From Izhakiella capsodis (GTDB taxonomy: Bacteria > Pseudomonadota > Gammaproteobacteria > Enterobacterales > Enterobacteriaceae), in contig NZ_FOVC01000009.1 in NCBI RefSeq assembly GCF_900115045.1, positions 1-64,000 of the forward strand: 64,000 nucleotides of DNA, in the 5' to 3' direction. The position numbers and the translations under genes are program-made. The notes under the pieces were generated by a model. That model saw only the letters and a list, made by a program, of their open reading frames with translations, was not told where the DNA came from and made no database searches. Shown in pieces: positions 53,520 through 61,922 of the stretch; positions within the stretch are counted from its first letter, which is position 1; each line of letters opens with the position of its first letter.

Positions 53520-53712
53520 CATGAACAGGACTCGATTAAAAAAGTATTAGATCAACACGTTAAATGTCACCCATTGACAACAGATTTATCCCGAAACAGA
53601 GACAGCTGAAGGGATATTTTGCCAACAGGACGACTACTGGGAGAGCGTGAACAGAAGATACCCGAGGTCCGGGTCGAGAGGATCAGGAAGAGATCGTACC
53701 AGGCTAATAAAG

Positions 53713-53737
53713 AAAAAACCTGCTTAAAAAGCAGGTT
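53713..53737 (-). terminator. tRNA operon terminator
   Basis: On the minus strand AACCTGCTT-TTT-AAGCAGGTT is a 9-bp stem followed by a T tract, 9 bp after the CCA end of tRNA-Pro. Confidence 0.9.
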
Positions 53738-53745
53738 CCTAAAAA

Positions 53746-53822
53746 TGGTCGGCGAGAGAGGATTCGAACCTCCGACCCACTGGTCCCAAACCAGTTGCGC
53801 TACCAAGCTGCGCTACTCGCCG
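53746..53822 (-). tRNA. proM: tRNA-Pro (anticodon UGG)
   Basis: A 77-nt tRNA with encoded CCA. The acceptor stem is CGGCGAG/CTCGCCG, the T-loop is GGTTCGAATCC and the anticodon loop CTTTGGGAC-type segment (TTTGGGA) gives anticodon TGG. It is last in the argX-hisR-leuT-proM order known from E. coli. Confidence 0.96.
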
Positions 53823-53848
53823 AAATACTGCTATCTTGTTATTTTGAT

Positions 53849-53935
53849 TGGTGCGAGGGGGGGGACTTGAACCCCCACGTCCGTAAGGACACTAACACCT
53901 GAAGCTAGCGCGTCTACCAATTCCGCCACCTTCGC
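53849..53935 (-). tRNA. leuT: tRNA-Leu (anticodon CAG)
   Basis: An 87-nt class II tRNA with long variable arm and encoded CCA. It begins GCGAAGGTGGCGGAATTGGT, has the anticodon loop CTTCAGGT (CAG) and T-loop GTTCAAGTC. The acceptor 3' side has a C-rich run CCCCCCC before TCGC. Confidence 0.96.
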
Positions 53936-53948
53936 ATTCCATCAAAAT

Positions 53949-54025
53949 TGGGGTGGCTAATGGGACTCGAACCCACGACAACTGGAATCACAATCCAGGG
54001 CTCTACCAACTGAGCTATAGCCACC
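53949..54025 (-). tRNA. hisR: tRNA-His (anticodon GUG)
   Basis: A 77-nt tRNA starting with the extra G(-1) that marks tRNA-His (GGTGGCTATAGC), with anticodon loop ATTGTGAT (GTG), T-loop GTTCGAGTC and encoded CCA. Confidence 0.96.
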
Positions 54026-54136
54026 ATCGCCTTACTACAAATCACCTACCGCTACCGGACAGCTTCTGCACGAGAAACAATGATTTGTTTGTTAACGCGG
54101 TAAATGTTACCACCGCAGCTCTTGCGCACAACTTAA

Positions 54137-54213
<77 letters not shown>

Positions 54214-54234
54214 GTAGCGCCGTTGCGGATGGGC

Positions 54235-54263
54235 ATACTACGGATTTGCTCCCATGCTGTCCA
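54235..54263 (-). promoter_or_regulatory. promoter of the Arg-His-Leu-Pro tRNA operon
   Basis: TGGACA (-35, 54263-54258) and TAGTAT (-10, 54240-54235) are 17 bp apart, followed by a GC-rich discriminator (GCCCATCCGC) typical of stringently controlled stable-RNA promoters. An A/T-rich UP-like tract lies upstream at about 54270-54293. The rest to 54388 (end of wecG) shows no terminator with a T-run and no gene. Confidence 0.8.
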
Positions 54264-54388
54264 GTGGTTTTTTCATAAAAAAATGTGTTTGATTACGCTT
54301 TGTGCACTCTCAGCGCTACACGCGCTTATTTGCGCTGCTTTATGCCAGAAAATAGCCTTTGAGCAATCAGATAGCGCCTCAACGGCTG

Positions 54389-55132
54389 TTACAGATCGCC
54401 TCGCAAATACCAGCGAAGAAAGGTCAGCATTTTTATCAGTCGTCGAATGCGTGCTGGCTGACGAATAACACGATACAACCACTCAAGTCCTAATCTTTGC
54501 CAGACTTCTGGCGCACGCTTCACACGCCCGGTAAATACATCATAAGTGCCTCCAACTCCCATATAGAGCGCCCTGGGATAAACTTGCAGGCAGTCGCGCA
54601 TAAAGATCTCCTGCTTTGGCGATCCCATGGCTACGCTAACAATCTCTGCACCGCTGGCGGCAATGCGGGTAACAATCTTTTCCTGCTCGTCGGCGTTAAA
54701 ATAGCCGTCCTGCATACCAACAATATTTACCTGCCAGCGCTGACGCAGTTTATCAGCCGTTAATTGTAATATTTCTGGCGTGCCACCAACCAGAAATACC
54801 GCGCTGTCAGTCCGGCCTGCCTCCTGCATTATACCTTCCCATAAATCCGCACCGGCAATACGTTCGAGACGAACCGGCGGAAATTTGCGATGAACAGCGC
54901 GCACGATACTAATGCCATCGGCATAACGGTAGCGAGCCGCGTTGATTAACGCTTTGATTTGAGGGTCCCACTCAGCCGTTAGCATTTTTTCTGCATTTAT
55001 GGCAACAATCATTCCCGGAAGCCAGCCGCCGCGAGCCGTGAGATGGTCGATAAAGGTTTCTCGGTTGGCAAATCCGGCCAGCCTGATGCCGCGTAAGGTA
55101 TAAATTGGAGGTTCTTCTTCCTGACTACTCAT
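54389..55132 (-). CDS. wecG: UDP-ManNAcA transferase WecG
   Basis: WecG adds N-acetyl-D-mannosaminuronic acid to GlcNAc-PP-undecaprenol (lipid I to lipid II) in enterobacterial common antigen synthesis. It is a GT26 glycosyltransferase of 247 aa (E. coli 246). Conserved segments are VAINAEKMLT, YADGISIVRAV, RIAGADLWEGIM, VFLVGGTPE and VAMGSPKQEIFMRD. It is the last gene of the cluster; E. coli has yifK between it and the tRNAs, absent here. Confidence 0.96.
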   Translation of the reverse strand: MSSQEEEPPIYTLRGIRLAGFANRETFIDHLTARGGWLPGMIVAINAEKMLTAEWDPQIKALINAARYRYADGISIVRAVHRKFPPVRLERIAGADLWEGIMQEAGRTDSAVFLVGGTPEILQLTADKLRQRWQVNIVGMQDGYFNADEQEKIVTRIAASGAEIVSVAMGSPKQEIFMRDCLQVYPRALYMGVGGTYDVFTGRVKRAPEVWQRLGLEWLYRVIRQPARIRRLIKMLTFLRWYLRGDL

Positions 55133-55162
55133 ATAATTTAATCAACGCCGTATATATGCACT

Positions 55163-56506
55163 CTAATCGTGATTGAGAATAGCTTTGGTAGGGTCGGAAC
55201 GAATAAGACCTGCGTTCTCTAACAGCCAGTATAGTAATTTAGCAACCACAATGCAGAAGACAAAAATTAAAATAAAAAACACCACGCGCGAAGTAAAAGC
55301 GTCCAGACCTTCGCGCGCCAGAACAATCAGATTAAATACCGCCCCAAAGCAAAAACTTTTCAGTACGGCGGCTTTATAGCGTTGAGTCTCGTTACACCCG
55401 GACTGATAAAGCCAGTCAAACCATTTAATTATTAAGCCGACAACCACGGCACCAAAAGGTAAAATCCAGACGCCGCCCATTACCAAAAATGAACCAATCA
55501 GCGTAGGTGAAATCGCCAGTCCTGAATGGTTATCAAGCACTTCCCAGGTAAAGTAATTGGCCGTATTTAATATCTCAGATGGACGCCCAGGCCATAACCA
55601 GCCAGGAATAAAAACATAGCAATCACGTGCGATTGGTGCCAGTCCCTGGAAGGTTATATCGTGATAGTGGCTAAATAAAAGCGCGAGATTCTCCCACGGA
55701 GAAAAAGTGTCGCGCGTCAGATACAGAAAAGTATAAAAAGCTTCGCTGCCGCTTACGTCCAGATTATATCGACCCAGCGCCATAAAGAACATCGCCACAA
55801 TACCAGCCACACCGGCAACTGCCAGCATCCACAGCGTGACCCATCCTCTGGTGAGGCCAATAAACAGAAATATTGCAAAAGCAATGATGGTATTAGCTCG
55901 GGTACCGCCAACAATGACATAAGTCAGCAAGCCGAAAGTCACCGTAACCAATAAAAACAGAATCCATTGTCTGCGCGTTTCACGGTTGAAATACACCAAT
56001 AACATCGCAGGAATAAAAAAGTAGAAAAATCGTTTCAGCGCCACGTCGGAAACTTCGGCGGAAAATATCTGGCTATAGGATTGCAGTCGGAAGAGCAAAA
56101 AACCGTTGTGGATGAAAAAGACGGCCACTGACCCTAGAGCAATCAACATCAGCAGACCGATCGTAAGCTGATATTCAACCCGATTAATGGAAAACGCCGA
56201 TCGCCGCAGGCCATTCCGCAGCGGACGAAGACGAGTTTTGTAGCAAACATAATAAATAGCATAAAAGCCGGTGGCGGATAGTAACGCTTCCAGCAAGTAA
56301 GCCGACGGTACGATTTCAACATTGAAACCAAATACCAACATACTTGAAAGCGGAAAACCGAGATAAAAGGTCAGTAAAAATAGCAGTGAAAAGAAAATAT
56401 GAAAGCTAAAACGGACCCGCCGAAAGTCCCGCCAAGTGAGCGTGAGTATAAATCCAAGTGACAGTAAATAGATCACTAATAAGCCACTAAACTGTGGTAG
56501 CGTCAT
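55163..56506 (-). CDS. wzyE: ECA polymerase WzyE
   Basis: WzyE polymerises the trisaccharide repeat of common antigen at the periplasmic face of the inner membrane. It has about eleven membrane helices. VGGTRANTIIAFAIFLFIGL and FYTFLYLTRDTFSPWENLAL match E. coli closely. It is 447 aa (E. coli 450). Its start overlaps the wecF stop by 4 nt. Confidence 0.96.
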   Translation of the reverse strand: MTLPQFSGLLVIYLLSLGFILTLTWRDFRRVRFSFHIFFSLLFLLTFYLGFPLSSMLVFGFNVEIVPSAYLLEALLSATGFYAIYYVCYKTRLRPLRNGLRRSAFSINRVEYQLTIGLLMLIALGSVAVFFIHNGFLLFRLQSYSQIFSAEVSDVALKRFFYFFIPAMLLVYFNRETRRQWILFLLVTVTFGLLTYVIVGGTRANTIIAFAIFLFIGLTRGWVTLWMLAVAGVAGIVAMFFMALGRYNLDVSGSEAFYTFLYLTRDTFSPWENLALLFSHYHDITFQGLAPIARDCYVFIPGWLWPGRPSEILNTANYFTWEVLDNHSGLAISPTLIGSFLVMGGVWILPFGAVVVGLIIKWFDWLYQSGCNETQRYKAAVLKSFCFGAVFNLIVLAREGLDAFTSRVVFFILIFVFCIVVAKLLYWLLENAGLIRSDPTKAILNHD

Positions 56507-57573
56507 TCGCCTTGCTCCTCAAGTTGTTGTAGCAGCGCTTTCCAGCCAGCAACATAGCCCGGCTCAAAAAAGCTAATTAACGATTTATCCATTAATAACA
56601 GCTGTTGTCGCGCATCAGCGATCTGCTGTGGGCTCAGGGCATCCTCCGCAAACAGCAGCGGTATATTTGCCGCTGCCAGATCCTGACTGAAGGGATTATG
56701 ACGGCTGATAACCAGCGGAACATTTGCCTGAATCAGCAGGCAGAGGGTACCAATGCCCTGTTGACGTTCGAAAATAAAATAGCCCAAATCACTCTGCGTT
56801 ATCAGCGAAAGATAGCTATCGAACTCTAACGTTTCCCGCAGGATAGTCGGATTATGCGCAGGAAACAGGCTACGACCAACGGCCTCAACTTGCGTAATAT
56901 ACGCCTCGTTTCCCGGTGGATAACCCATTGGCACCACAACCTGAACCGAATCGCCAAGGCTACGCCGTATCGCCTGTAATCCAGCAATATGACGATTACT
57001 GGCATCTCCTGAATTGCCCAACAGAAGCGTCAGGGATGCCGTTTGCCGTGGTTTGAGCGCCGTCGGCACCTGCGGCATCCTGGTAGGAAAATAGATCGGT
57101 GTACCGGGTATCTGTGGGCAACGCGCGTGAAAAACGTTCAAATCACCCAGCGTAGCGAACACCTGCCCGACCCGGCGTTGAGCCAACCGGCGCAACGCAT
57201 AAAACAGACGGAATGTAATTCCGGAACGATCCTGATAAAGGTCTGCGCCCCAGATATGCCAGAGCACCTGGTGGGATTGTAGCGCGCCACTCAGCATTGC
57301 CAGCCAGATCCGCAAATTGAATTGGCCGTGGAATAGAAAGCGATCCTGCCGGTTGCTGCGAGCATGAGCGCTCACTGCTTTCGCCAGCTGCACTTGAGTT
57401 GCAAACGAGCGAATATCCAGTGCAGGCAGCTTTTTTTGCACGTCCTGCGGGCAGTTTACTACCCAGAACTGACGACGACGCACCGTTGTCGGCGCCAGCG
57501 TCTCGTTAAAAAAACGCAGAACGGTTTGATTATGATGGGGAATATCAGCCCCAAGTATATGAATCAGCATCAT
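56503..57573 (-). CDS. wecF: TDP-Fuc4NAc:lipid II Fuc4NAc transferase WecF
   Basis: WecF adds 4-acetamido-4,6-dideoxygalactose to lipid II, completing the repeat unit (lipid III). It is a GT56 transferase of 356 aa (E. coli 359). Conserved blocks are HILGADIPHHN, FFNE, RFLFHGQFN, WHIWGADLY, LLGNSGDASNRHI and FERQQGIGTLCLLIQ. ATGATG at the start overlaps the wzxE stop by 4 nt. Confidence 0.96.
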   Translation of the reverse strand: MMLIHILGADIPHHNQTVLRFFNETLAPTTVRRRQFWVVNCPQDVQKKLPALDIRSFATQVQLAKAVSAHARSNRQDRFLFHGQFNLRIWLAMLSGALQSHQVLWHIWGADLYQDRSGITFRLFYALRRLAQRRVGQVFATLGDLNVFHARCPQIPGTPIYFPTRMPQVPTALKPRQTASLTLLLGNSGDASNRHIAGLQAIRRSLGDSVQVVVPMGYPPGNEAYITQVEAVGRSLFPAHNPTILRETLEFDSYLSLITQSDLGYFIFERQQGIGTLCLLIQANVPLVISRHNPFSQDLAAANIPLLFAEDALSPQQIADARQQLLLMDKSLISFFEPGYVAGWKALLQQLEEQGE

Positions 57574-58820
57574 TTACGAAAGCGATAAATCAAAAAGGCG
57601 CCAACACAAAGCGCAAAATAAACGATATAGGTGGCCATATAGGCTTGCGCCGCGCCGCGCGTACCGTGCAGCGGGATAAGCCAGTGTGAGAAACCCAGTA
57701 GCAACGCGAACTGGCTTACCTCCGTCAAAATATAAAGGCGCAAGGCGGCTTTAGCGATGACCAGATAACCAAACACATAAGCCCCCACTTTCAGCACGTC
57801 ACCAGGTAGCTGCCAGATAAATAAATCGCGCATGGGCAAAAACTGAGGAGTAAACAGCAGCCAGATTGCAACATCCCGCAGCAGCCACACCAGACAAGCC
57901 ACGCCGGTTACAAGCGGCAGCACGAACAATAGCGTTCGGCCGATTTCCCGACTGATTGCCGCCTTATCCTGTAAGCGGGCCAACGTCGGCAACAGCCAGA
58001 CACTGAACGAGGCGGTAATAAATTGCAGCCAGGCATCGGAAATGCTGGTCACTCCCAGCCAGAGGCCCACCTGTCCCCAGCCAGCTTGGGTGGCCAGCTG
58101 GTTACGCATCACAATCCAGGCAACCGGCAGCGTCGCCGCCGTTATAACCGCCATCAGCGTATATTTACCAAGGGTAATGACCACATCAGGCTGCCAACGC
58201 GGGCGTAAATAGCGCCAGGGAAAATAGCCACGGCGGAATACCAACCAGCTGGCTGGCAGCGCCACCAGCGCTGGCACCATAGCCAAACCTACTAGCGCAC
58301 CCCGGTAGCCACCCAACCAATGACAACTTAGCCAGGCAAGCACGCCAGCCACGCTGCCGATGATCAGTGTCAGCGCATTGGCTCGAGCGTCACGATAGCC
58401 CTTAAGAATCGATAGCATCAAATTTGCCCAGGCGATCCCCACTTGCAACAGCGCGACAATACGGATCACTCCGGCATAATCCTGCCTGCCAAACAGCGCC
58501 AGGCTAATCGGGGTGGCAAACAATAAAAATAGCCCCGCCAGCAGTAACGAAAAACTCAATACCATCGCCGATGCGCCGCCCGTAACCGCACATAATGTCT
58601 CCGGCTGCTGCTGGCGTTCGGCTATGAGAGCGGTAACACCGTTAAAAATGCCGGCACCGGCCAGCACGCCGAGCACAGTGATGAGCTGGCGAAAATTTCC
58701 TGCAAGGCCAACCCCCTGCGGTCCATACTCTACTGCCAGCAGTTTAATCACCACCAGACCGGCGAGAATCTTCACCAGGGTGGAACACGCTGTCCACATT
58801 GAGGCGCGAGCGAGAGACAT
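57570..58820 (-). CDS. wzxE: ECA lipid III flippase WzxE
   Basis: WzxE moves undecaprenyl-linked repeat units across the inner membrane. It is a MOP-superfamily transporter with about twelve helices. NFRQLITVLGVLAGAGIFNG and SISDAWLQFITASFSVWLLP match E. coli, as does the C-terminal GAAQAYMATYIVYFALC. It is 416 aa, the E. coli length. It shares one base with the wecE stop. Confidence 0.96.
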   Translation of the reverse strand: MSLARASMWTACSTLVKILAGLVVIKLLAVEYGPQGVGLAGNFRQLITVLGVLAGAGIFNGVTALIAERQQQPETLCAVTGGASAMVLSFSLLLAGLFLLFATPISLALFGRQDYAGVIRIVALLQVGIAWANLMLSILKGYRDARANALTLIIGSVAGVLAWLSCHWLGGYRGALVGLAMVPALVALPASWLVFRRGYFPWRYLRPRWQPDVVITLGKYTLMAVITAATLPVAWIVMRNQLATQAGWGQVGLWLGVTSISDAWLQFITASFSVWLLPTLARLQDKAAISREIGRTLLFVLPLVTGVACLVWLLRDVAIWLLFTPQFLPMRDLFIWQLPGDVLKVGAYVFGYLVIAKAALRLYILTEVSQFALLLGFSHWLIPLHGTRGAAQAYMATYIVYFALCVGAFLIYRFRK

Positions 58821-59950
58821 CAGTAAAAAAAGCTCAACAGCGAGTTGATCACCGTCTGCTGATTATTGTCTGACAAATTATAAAAAAGCGGTAAGCGCAG
58901 CAAACGCTCGCTTTCACGCGTAGTCACTTCATCTTCACCATGAAAGCGGCCAAACCGCTGTCCGGCAGGAGAGGTGTGCAGTGGGATATAGTGAAAGACC
59001 GCCAGAATTTCTGCGTCTTTCAGCCAATCAATCAGCGCGCTACGCTCCTCGGCGTCTCGCAGGCGGATAGCAAACATATGTGCATTATGTTGACATCCTT
59101 CTGGTTGAACCGGCAATACCAGGCGACCGCGCTCAACTAGTGGCGTTAACGCATGATAGTAGCGCAGCCAGAGACGCAGCCGCTGCTGATTGATCCGATC
59201 GGCGATTTCCAGTTGCGCCCAAAGATAGGCCGCCTGCAGGTCTGACATCAGATAGCTTGATCCCAGGTCGCGCCAGGTATATTTATCCACCTGGCCGCGA
59301 AAAAACTGGCTGCGGTTTGTGCCTTTCTCGCGGATAATTTCGGCGCGCTCAATGAGCAAGCGATCGTTAATCAACGTTGCGCCACCTTCTCCCCCCGCCG
59401 TGTAATTCTTGGTTTCATGAAAGCTAAAGCAGCCGATATGTCCGATAGAGCCGAGTGGCTTCCCCTTCCAGGTGGACATCACCGCCTGCGCCGCATCTTC
59501 AACCACTTTCAGGCCGTATTTGTCAGCCAGCGCCATGATGGCATCCATATCACAGCTCACACCGGCGTAATGCACGGCCACAATAGCTTTGGTTCTGCTG
59601 GTGATTGCCGCTTCAATTTTATTTTCATCAAGATTTAGCGTATCCTGGCGCACATCGACAAAGACGACAGTTGCGCCGCGTAGGACAAAAGCATTTGCCG
59701 TCGATACGAAGGTAAAGCTGGGCATGATAACCTCATCACCCGACTTTAAATCCAGCAGAATAGCAGCCATTTCCAGCGATGCGGTACAGGAAGGCGTCAG
59801 CAGAACCTTAGGGCAGCCAAAACGATGCTCCAGCCATTGCTGGCAGCGACGAGTAAAATCGCCATCACCGCAGAGTTTGCCGCTCGACATCGCCGACTGC
59901 ATATATTCGCTTTCATTGCCCACAACCGCAGGGGCGTTAAATGGAATCAT
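58820..59950 (-). CDS. wecE: dTDP-4-amino-4,6-dideoxygalactose transaminase WecE
   Basis: WecE transfers an amino group from glutamate to dTDP-4-keto-6-deoxyglucose, making dTDP-Fuc4N. It is a PLP enzyme of the DegT/DnrJ class; K181 (HETKNYTAGG) forms the Schiff base, at the E. coli position. MIPFNAPAVVG gives 376 aa, the E. coli length. It lies 4 bp after wecD. Its substrate normally comes from RffG and RffH, whose genes are not in this cluster. Confidence 0.97.
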   Translation of the reverse strand: MIPFNAPAVVGNESEYMQSAMSSGKLCGDGDFTRRCQQWLEHRFGCPKVLLTPSCTASLEMAAILLDLKSGDEVIMPSFTFVSTANAFVLRGATVVFVDVRQDTLNLDENKIEAAITSRTKAIVAVHYAGVSCDMDAIMALADKYGLKVVEDAAQAVMSTWKGKPLGSIGHIGCFSFHETKNYTAGGEGGATLINDRLLIERAEIIREKGTNRSQFFRGQVDKYTWRDLGSSYLMSDLQAAYLWAQLEIADRINQQRLRLWLRYYHALTPLVERGRLVLPVQPEGCQHNAHMFAIRLRDAEERSALIDWLKDAEILAVFHYIPLHTSPAGQRFGRFHGEDEVTTRESERLLRLPLFYNLSDNNQQTVINSLLSFFY

Positions 59951-59954
59951 AATG

Positions 59955-60641
59955 TTACCTGTATAGCCACCAGGCGGCGCTTTCCGGTACGCCACCACAG
60001 CGCGTATAAAGCCGCATCGCCGCCAAATTGCTGATTTGTGTTGCCACACGTAGCGTCGTCAGTCGCTGCGCCCTGGCCCAGTCAAGTGCCGCGCTAACCA
60101 GTCGTTTACCTGTTCCCTGCCCCGGCGTAAGCGCGGCCAGTAATCCTACCCGGGCGCTACCGTCATCCAGCCGACGCAGTGAAACAAATCCGGCAATTTC
60201 ACCCGTCTCGTTCAGCGCCAGCAGGCATTGATGGTCATAGATGCCTCTAACGGCATTCTCAATCCAGCGCGCATAAAACCTTCCGCTATCTTCTGGTTTA
60301 AACCAGGGCTGGCGAAAACGGCTCTGTACAAACAGCTGTCCTGCAACGGCGCTCAGCGCAGGGATATTTTCACTACGCGCAATTTTTATGCCGTCAGGCC
60401 GGATGGCACAATCAGAGGAAAAGGCAAAATCCATTTCCCCCTCAACCAGTCGAAAACCGACATCACCCAGTGCATCCAGCTCTGCACTGCGCTCGGCAGA
60501 GACCTTCGCCTGTATCAGTTGGTAATCGTCCATCGGCAGCGCGGCCAGTGCAATATCTCCCTCCAACAACAAACGACCGCAGTGAAGGCCAAAAAATTCG
60601 CTTTCCCAGTTTAGCGGTTCAATACGAGCGGTAACGTGCAT
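59955..60641 (-). CDS. wecD: dTDP-fucosamine acetyltransferase WecD
   Basis: WecD acetylates dTDP-Fuc4N with acetyl-CoA to give dTDP-Fuc4NAc. It is a GNAT enzyme; the acetyl-CoA loop is LTPGQGTGKRLVSAAL, and RFYARWIENAVRGIYDHQCL is a family block. I use MHVTARIEPLNWES (228 aa; E. coli 224), which aligns directly; an ATG four codons earlier is possible. Only 18 bp separate it from wecC, where other enterobacteria have rffG and rffH. Confidence 0.94.
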   Translation of the reverse strand: MHVTARIEPLNWESEFFGLHCGRLLLEGDIALAALPMDDYQLIQAKVSAERSAELDALGDVGFRLVEGEMDFAFSSDCAIRPDGIKIARSENIPALSAVAGQLFVQSRFRQPWFKPEDSGRFYARWIENAVRGIYDHQCLLALNETGEIAGFVSLRRLDDGSARVGLLAALTPGQGTGKRLVSAALDWARAQRLTTLRVATQISNLAAMRLYTRCGGVPESAAWWLYR

Positions 60642-60659
60642 TGCATTTCCCATGCCGGC

Positions 60660-61922
60660 TTAACGCCAGATGCCCTTGGTGTCGATCAGACGTCGACTGG
60701 CGAGTGTCCCGACGTCCAGCCCACAGAACTCAGCATGGTCGACCAGCATAACCAGAATATCGGCGTTATCTATCGCCTGCTGGACGGTAACCAGCTCAGC
60801 ACGCTCCTTTAACCCTGACGGCAGAGTGGCAATATTGGGTTCAACCACCATCATGGCGCCCTGATGCCAGCAAGCAATTTGCTCGGCTATAGTCATCGCC
60901 GGGCTTTCGCGCAAATCGTCAATATCGGGTTTAAAGGCCAGGCCAAAGCAGGCGATGGTTACCTCACTGGGCCGCTGATTGGTTTCAGTCAGGCAATCTG
61001 CCAACATTTTTTTAACCTGTTCAATGACCCAGGCAGGCTTACTGTTATTCACCTCACGAGCGGTGCGAATCAAACGCGCCTGCTGAGGGTTTTGGGCAAC
61101 GATAAACCAGGGATCAATAGCTATACAATGGCCCCCCACACCCGGCCCTGGCTGTAAGATATTGACGCGCGGATGGCGGTTTGCCAGTTTGATGAGCTCC
61201 CATACGTTGATTTGCTGCTCGGCGCAAATCAGTGACAGCTCGTTGGCAAAAGCGATATTCACATCGCGAAAGCTATTTTCCGTAAGTTTGCACATCTCCG
61301 CCGTGCGTGCATTAGTGACGACGCATTCGCCTTCAATGATCAGATTATAAAGTTCGCAGGCACGCCGCGAGCAGGACGGCGTCATCCCGCCGATTACCCG
61401 ATCGTTTTTGATAAGTTCTACCATCACCTTACCCGGAAGCACGCGTTCAGGGCAGTAAGCAATCATCACATCAGCCGCTTCACCCGCCTGCTGTGGAAAG
61501 CGCAGGTCAGGGCGGGCCTGTGCCAGCCAGTCGGCCATCTGCTCAGTCGTACCGACCGGTGAGGTCGACTCCAGCACCACCAGATCACCGGCCTTTAATA
61601 CAGGAGCAATAGCGTTTGCCGCCGCCTTTACCGCACTGAGATCAGGCTGGTACCCGTCACGAAATGGGGTAGGTACAGCAATCATAAATGCATCAGCGGC
61701 AACCGGCTGTCCGACAGCCCTAAGTTTTCCGGCAGACACCGCATGCTGTACGATATTTTCGAGATCCGGCTCTACAATATGGACTGCACCGCGGTTAATA
61801 GTTTCAATAGTGTGCGGGTTGATATCAACGCCAACCACAGATATACCCCGAGCGGCATAAACAGCAGCGGTGGGCAATCCTATATAGCCCAATCCAATAA
61901 CAGACAGGGTATTAAAATTCAT
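60660..61922 (-). CDS. wecC: UDP-N-acetyl-D-mannosamine dehydrogenase WecC
   Basis: WecC oxidises UDP-ManNAc to UDP-ManNAcA with two NAD+. The NAD-binding VIGLGYIGLPTAAVYA is at the N-terminus, TEMCKLTENSFRD-type helix (TAEMCKLTENSFRDVNIAFA) in the middle and the catalytic cysteine in GPGVGGHCIAIDP. The start MNFNTLSVIG gives 420 aa, the E. coli length; its ATG overlaps the wecB TGA. A longer frame to 61967 does not align. Confidence 0.97.
   Translation of the reverse strand: MNFNTLSVIGLGYIGLPTAAVYAARGISVVGVDINPHTIETINRGAVHIVEPDLENIVQHAVSAGKLRAVGQPVAADAFMIAVPTPFRDGYQPDLSAVKAAANAIAPVLKAGDLVVLESTSPVGTTEQMADWLAQARPDLRFPQQAGEAADVMIAYCPERVLPGKVMVELIKNDRVIGGMTPSCSRRACELYNLIIEGECVVTNARTAEMCKLTENSFRDVNIAFANELSLICAEQQINVWELIKLANRHPRVNILQPGPGVGGHCIAIDPWFIVAQNPQQARLIRTAREVNNSKPAWVIEQVKKMLADCLTETNQRPSEVTIACFGLAFKPDIDDLRESPAMTIAEQIACWHQGAMMVVEPNIATLPSGLKERAELVTVQQAIDNADILVMLVDHAEFCGLDVGTLASRRLIDTKGIWR

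Noticed and set aside
53565..53579. Second TGTC...GACA pair near glmZ
   Set aside because: The gap is 7 bp rather than the 10 bp of the GlrR consensus.
53619..53870. 83-codon plus-strand ORF across the tRNA terminator and tRNA-Pro
   Set aside because: It covers the terminator and antisense of tRNA-Pro and has no ribosome-binding site.
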